A stretch of DNA of 38,331 bases, taken from NCBI GenBank assembly GCA_029782135.1, contig JAKOVI010000025.1:1-38331 (forward strand), written 5' to 3'. A program made the position numbers and the translations under genes. This document shows, piece after piece, positions 37,809 through 38,331 of the stretch. The notes beneath the pieces were generated by a model that did no database searches, had not been told where the DNA came from, and worked only from the letters and a program-made list of their open reading frames with translations. This DNA is from Bacillota bacterium (GTDB lineage: Bacteria; Bacillota; UBA4882; UBA10575). Numbering within the stretch: the first letter of the stretch is position 1; every line of letters starts with the position of its first letter.

Positions 37809-38330
37809 CTAACTTCTTTTCGCCAGGATCTGTTTCTCATAGTCCTTGACCTGTGCAAGCCACGCGGCGCCGACGGGGACGTTTTGTTCCAGGCAATACT
37901 TGTGCCAAACGGCGGTAAAGGGTAGGGTTTTGAACTCCTCCATCAGGGCGAGCCGTGTACCGTAATCTCCGTTTGCTTCGGCGGCGCGGAAAAGAGCGGT
38001 CGGTTCGAGCCTTGCCAGGAGGATCGCCTTTAAGGTGGCGCGGGCGCCCGTGACCCAGGCGGTGATCCGGTTGATACTGGCATCAAAGAAATCAAGGGCG
38101 AGGTAAACCCGGTGGAAAGCCTCGCACCTTAAACTGAGGGCAAATTCAAGGTCGGCCCGGAGTTCCTCCCCGTTTCTGGCCTTGCCCGGATAGTTGCCGG
38201 TGGCCAGGATTCCTCCGTCGGAGAGCCCTTCTTTCCCGGCTTCGAACCCGGTGACATCATCCCCCTGCCAGCAGTGGAGGGAGAGGGTGGTGCCGGCCAT
38301 CTCCCGGAGGACGGCATCGGTATCAACCCC
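37809..38330 (-). pseudogene. rhaA: L-rhamnose isomerase with large internal in-frame deletion (5' end cut by window edge)
   Basis: The frame enters at the right edge (GVDTDAVLREM...) and ends at 37809. The first 60-odd residues match the N-terminus of L-rhamnose isomerase, including SLHCWQGDDVTGFE and TGNYPGKARNGEELRADLE. This is followed at once by the family's C-terminal region, LALDFFDASINRITAW to YEKQILAKR. A full RhaA is about 420 residues; about 250 from the centre are missing between LEFALSL and RCEAFHRV, yet the frame is kept. The deleted part contains most metal-binding Glu/Asp/His residues, so isomerisation of L-rhamnose to L-rhamnulose is not expected. It is either a deletion remnant or an assembly artefact. 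Confidence 0.85.
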
Positions 38331-38331
38331 A

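Overview
The window looks like a chromosomal segment of a Bacillota bacterium, probably an anaerobe of a Clostridia- or Limnochordia-like lineage. This is inferred from strong GGAGG ribosome binding sites, moderately high GC, an FeoABC ferrous iron locus, LysM proteins without signal peptides, a phenylacetate-CoA ligase/ACT pair and a GH57 branching enzyme next to DUF4912. I cannot name the species. No rRNA, tRNA, CRISPR array or phage is visible.

Layout. Bases 1-196 are the right end of an IS256-family insertion sequence (transposase C-terminus plus terminal inverted repeat). Bases 278-8618 (+) hold a sugar-acid uptake and catabolism cluster: a TRAP transporter (dctP, dctQ, dctM), an RpiR-type regulator, an SDR, a D-2-hydroxyacid dehydrogenase, a second SDR resembling UxuB/YjmF-type mannonate oxidoreductases, and an FGGY kinase. 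After a strong terminator comes a structured-RNA candidate (about 8750-8907), directly upstream of a YfcE-type phosphodiesterase. A leftward feoA-feoB-feoC operon follows (9666-12258) with a clear Fur box. Next are an AEC-family permease (+), two leftward LysM-repeat proteins, a small exported membrane protein with an internal duplication (+), and a leftward pair of PaaK and a double-ACT protein.

Bases 18795-29152 (-) hold seven genes that read as one envelope module: a secreted/membrane protein with a GATase-like region, an ABC-2-like permease with no ATPase beside it, a proline/glutamate-rich membrane protein, a MoxR AAA+ ATPase, a DUF58 protein, a BatA-like vWA protein and a large protein with two MIDAS-like motifs. 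Several of these genes overlap. Upstream on the same strand are a class A penicillin-binding protein, a 46-residue basic protein, a GH57/DUF1957 glucan branching enzyme and a DUF4912 protein. Rightward again are an FG-GAP repeat lipid- or wall-facing secreted protein with a long acidic tail, a LOG-like/TIGR00725 protein and a TVP38/DedA-like membrane protein.

The right edge (-) carries an L-rhamnose isomerase reading frame that has lost its middle: the N-terminal part joins the C-terminal part in frame, with roughly 250 residues missing. The most interesting items are this deletion, the RNA candidate before the phosphodiesterase, the MoxR/vWA operon with its orphan permease, and the small basic gene tied to the glucan branching enzyme. 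Start codons were moved from the longest frame where a ribosome binding site or overlap decided the matter; this is stated per gene.
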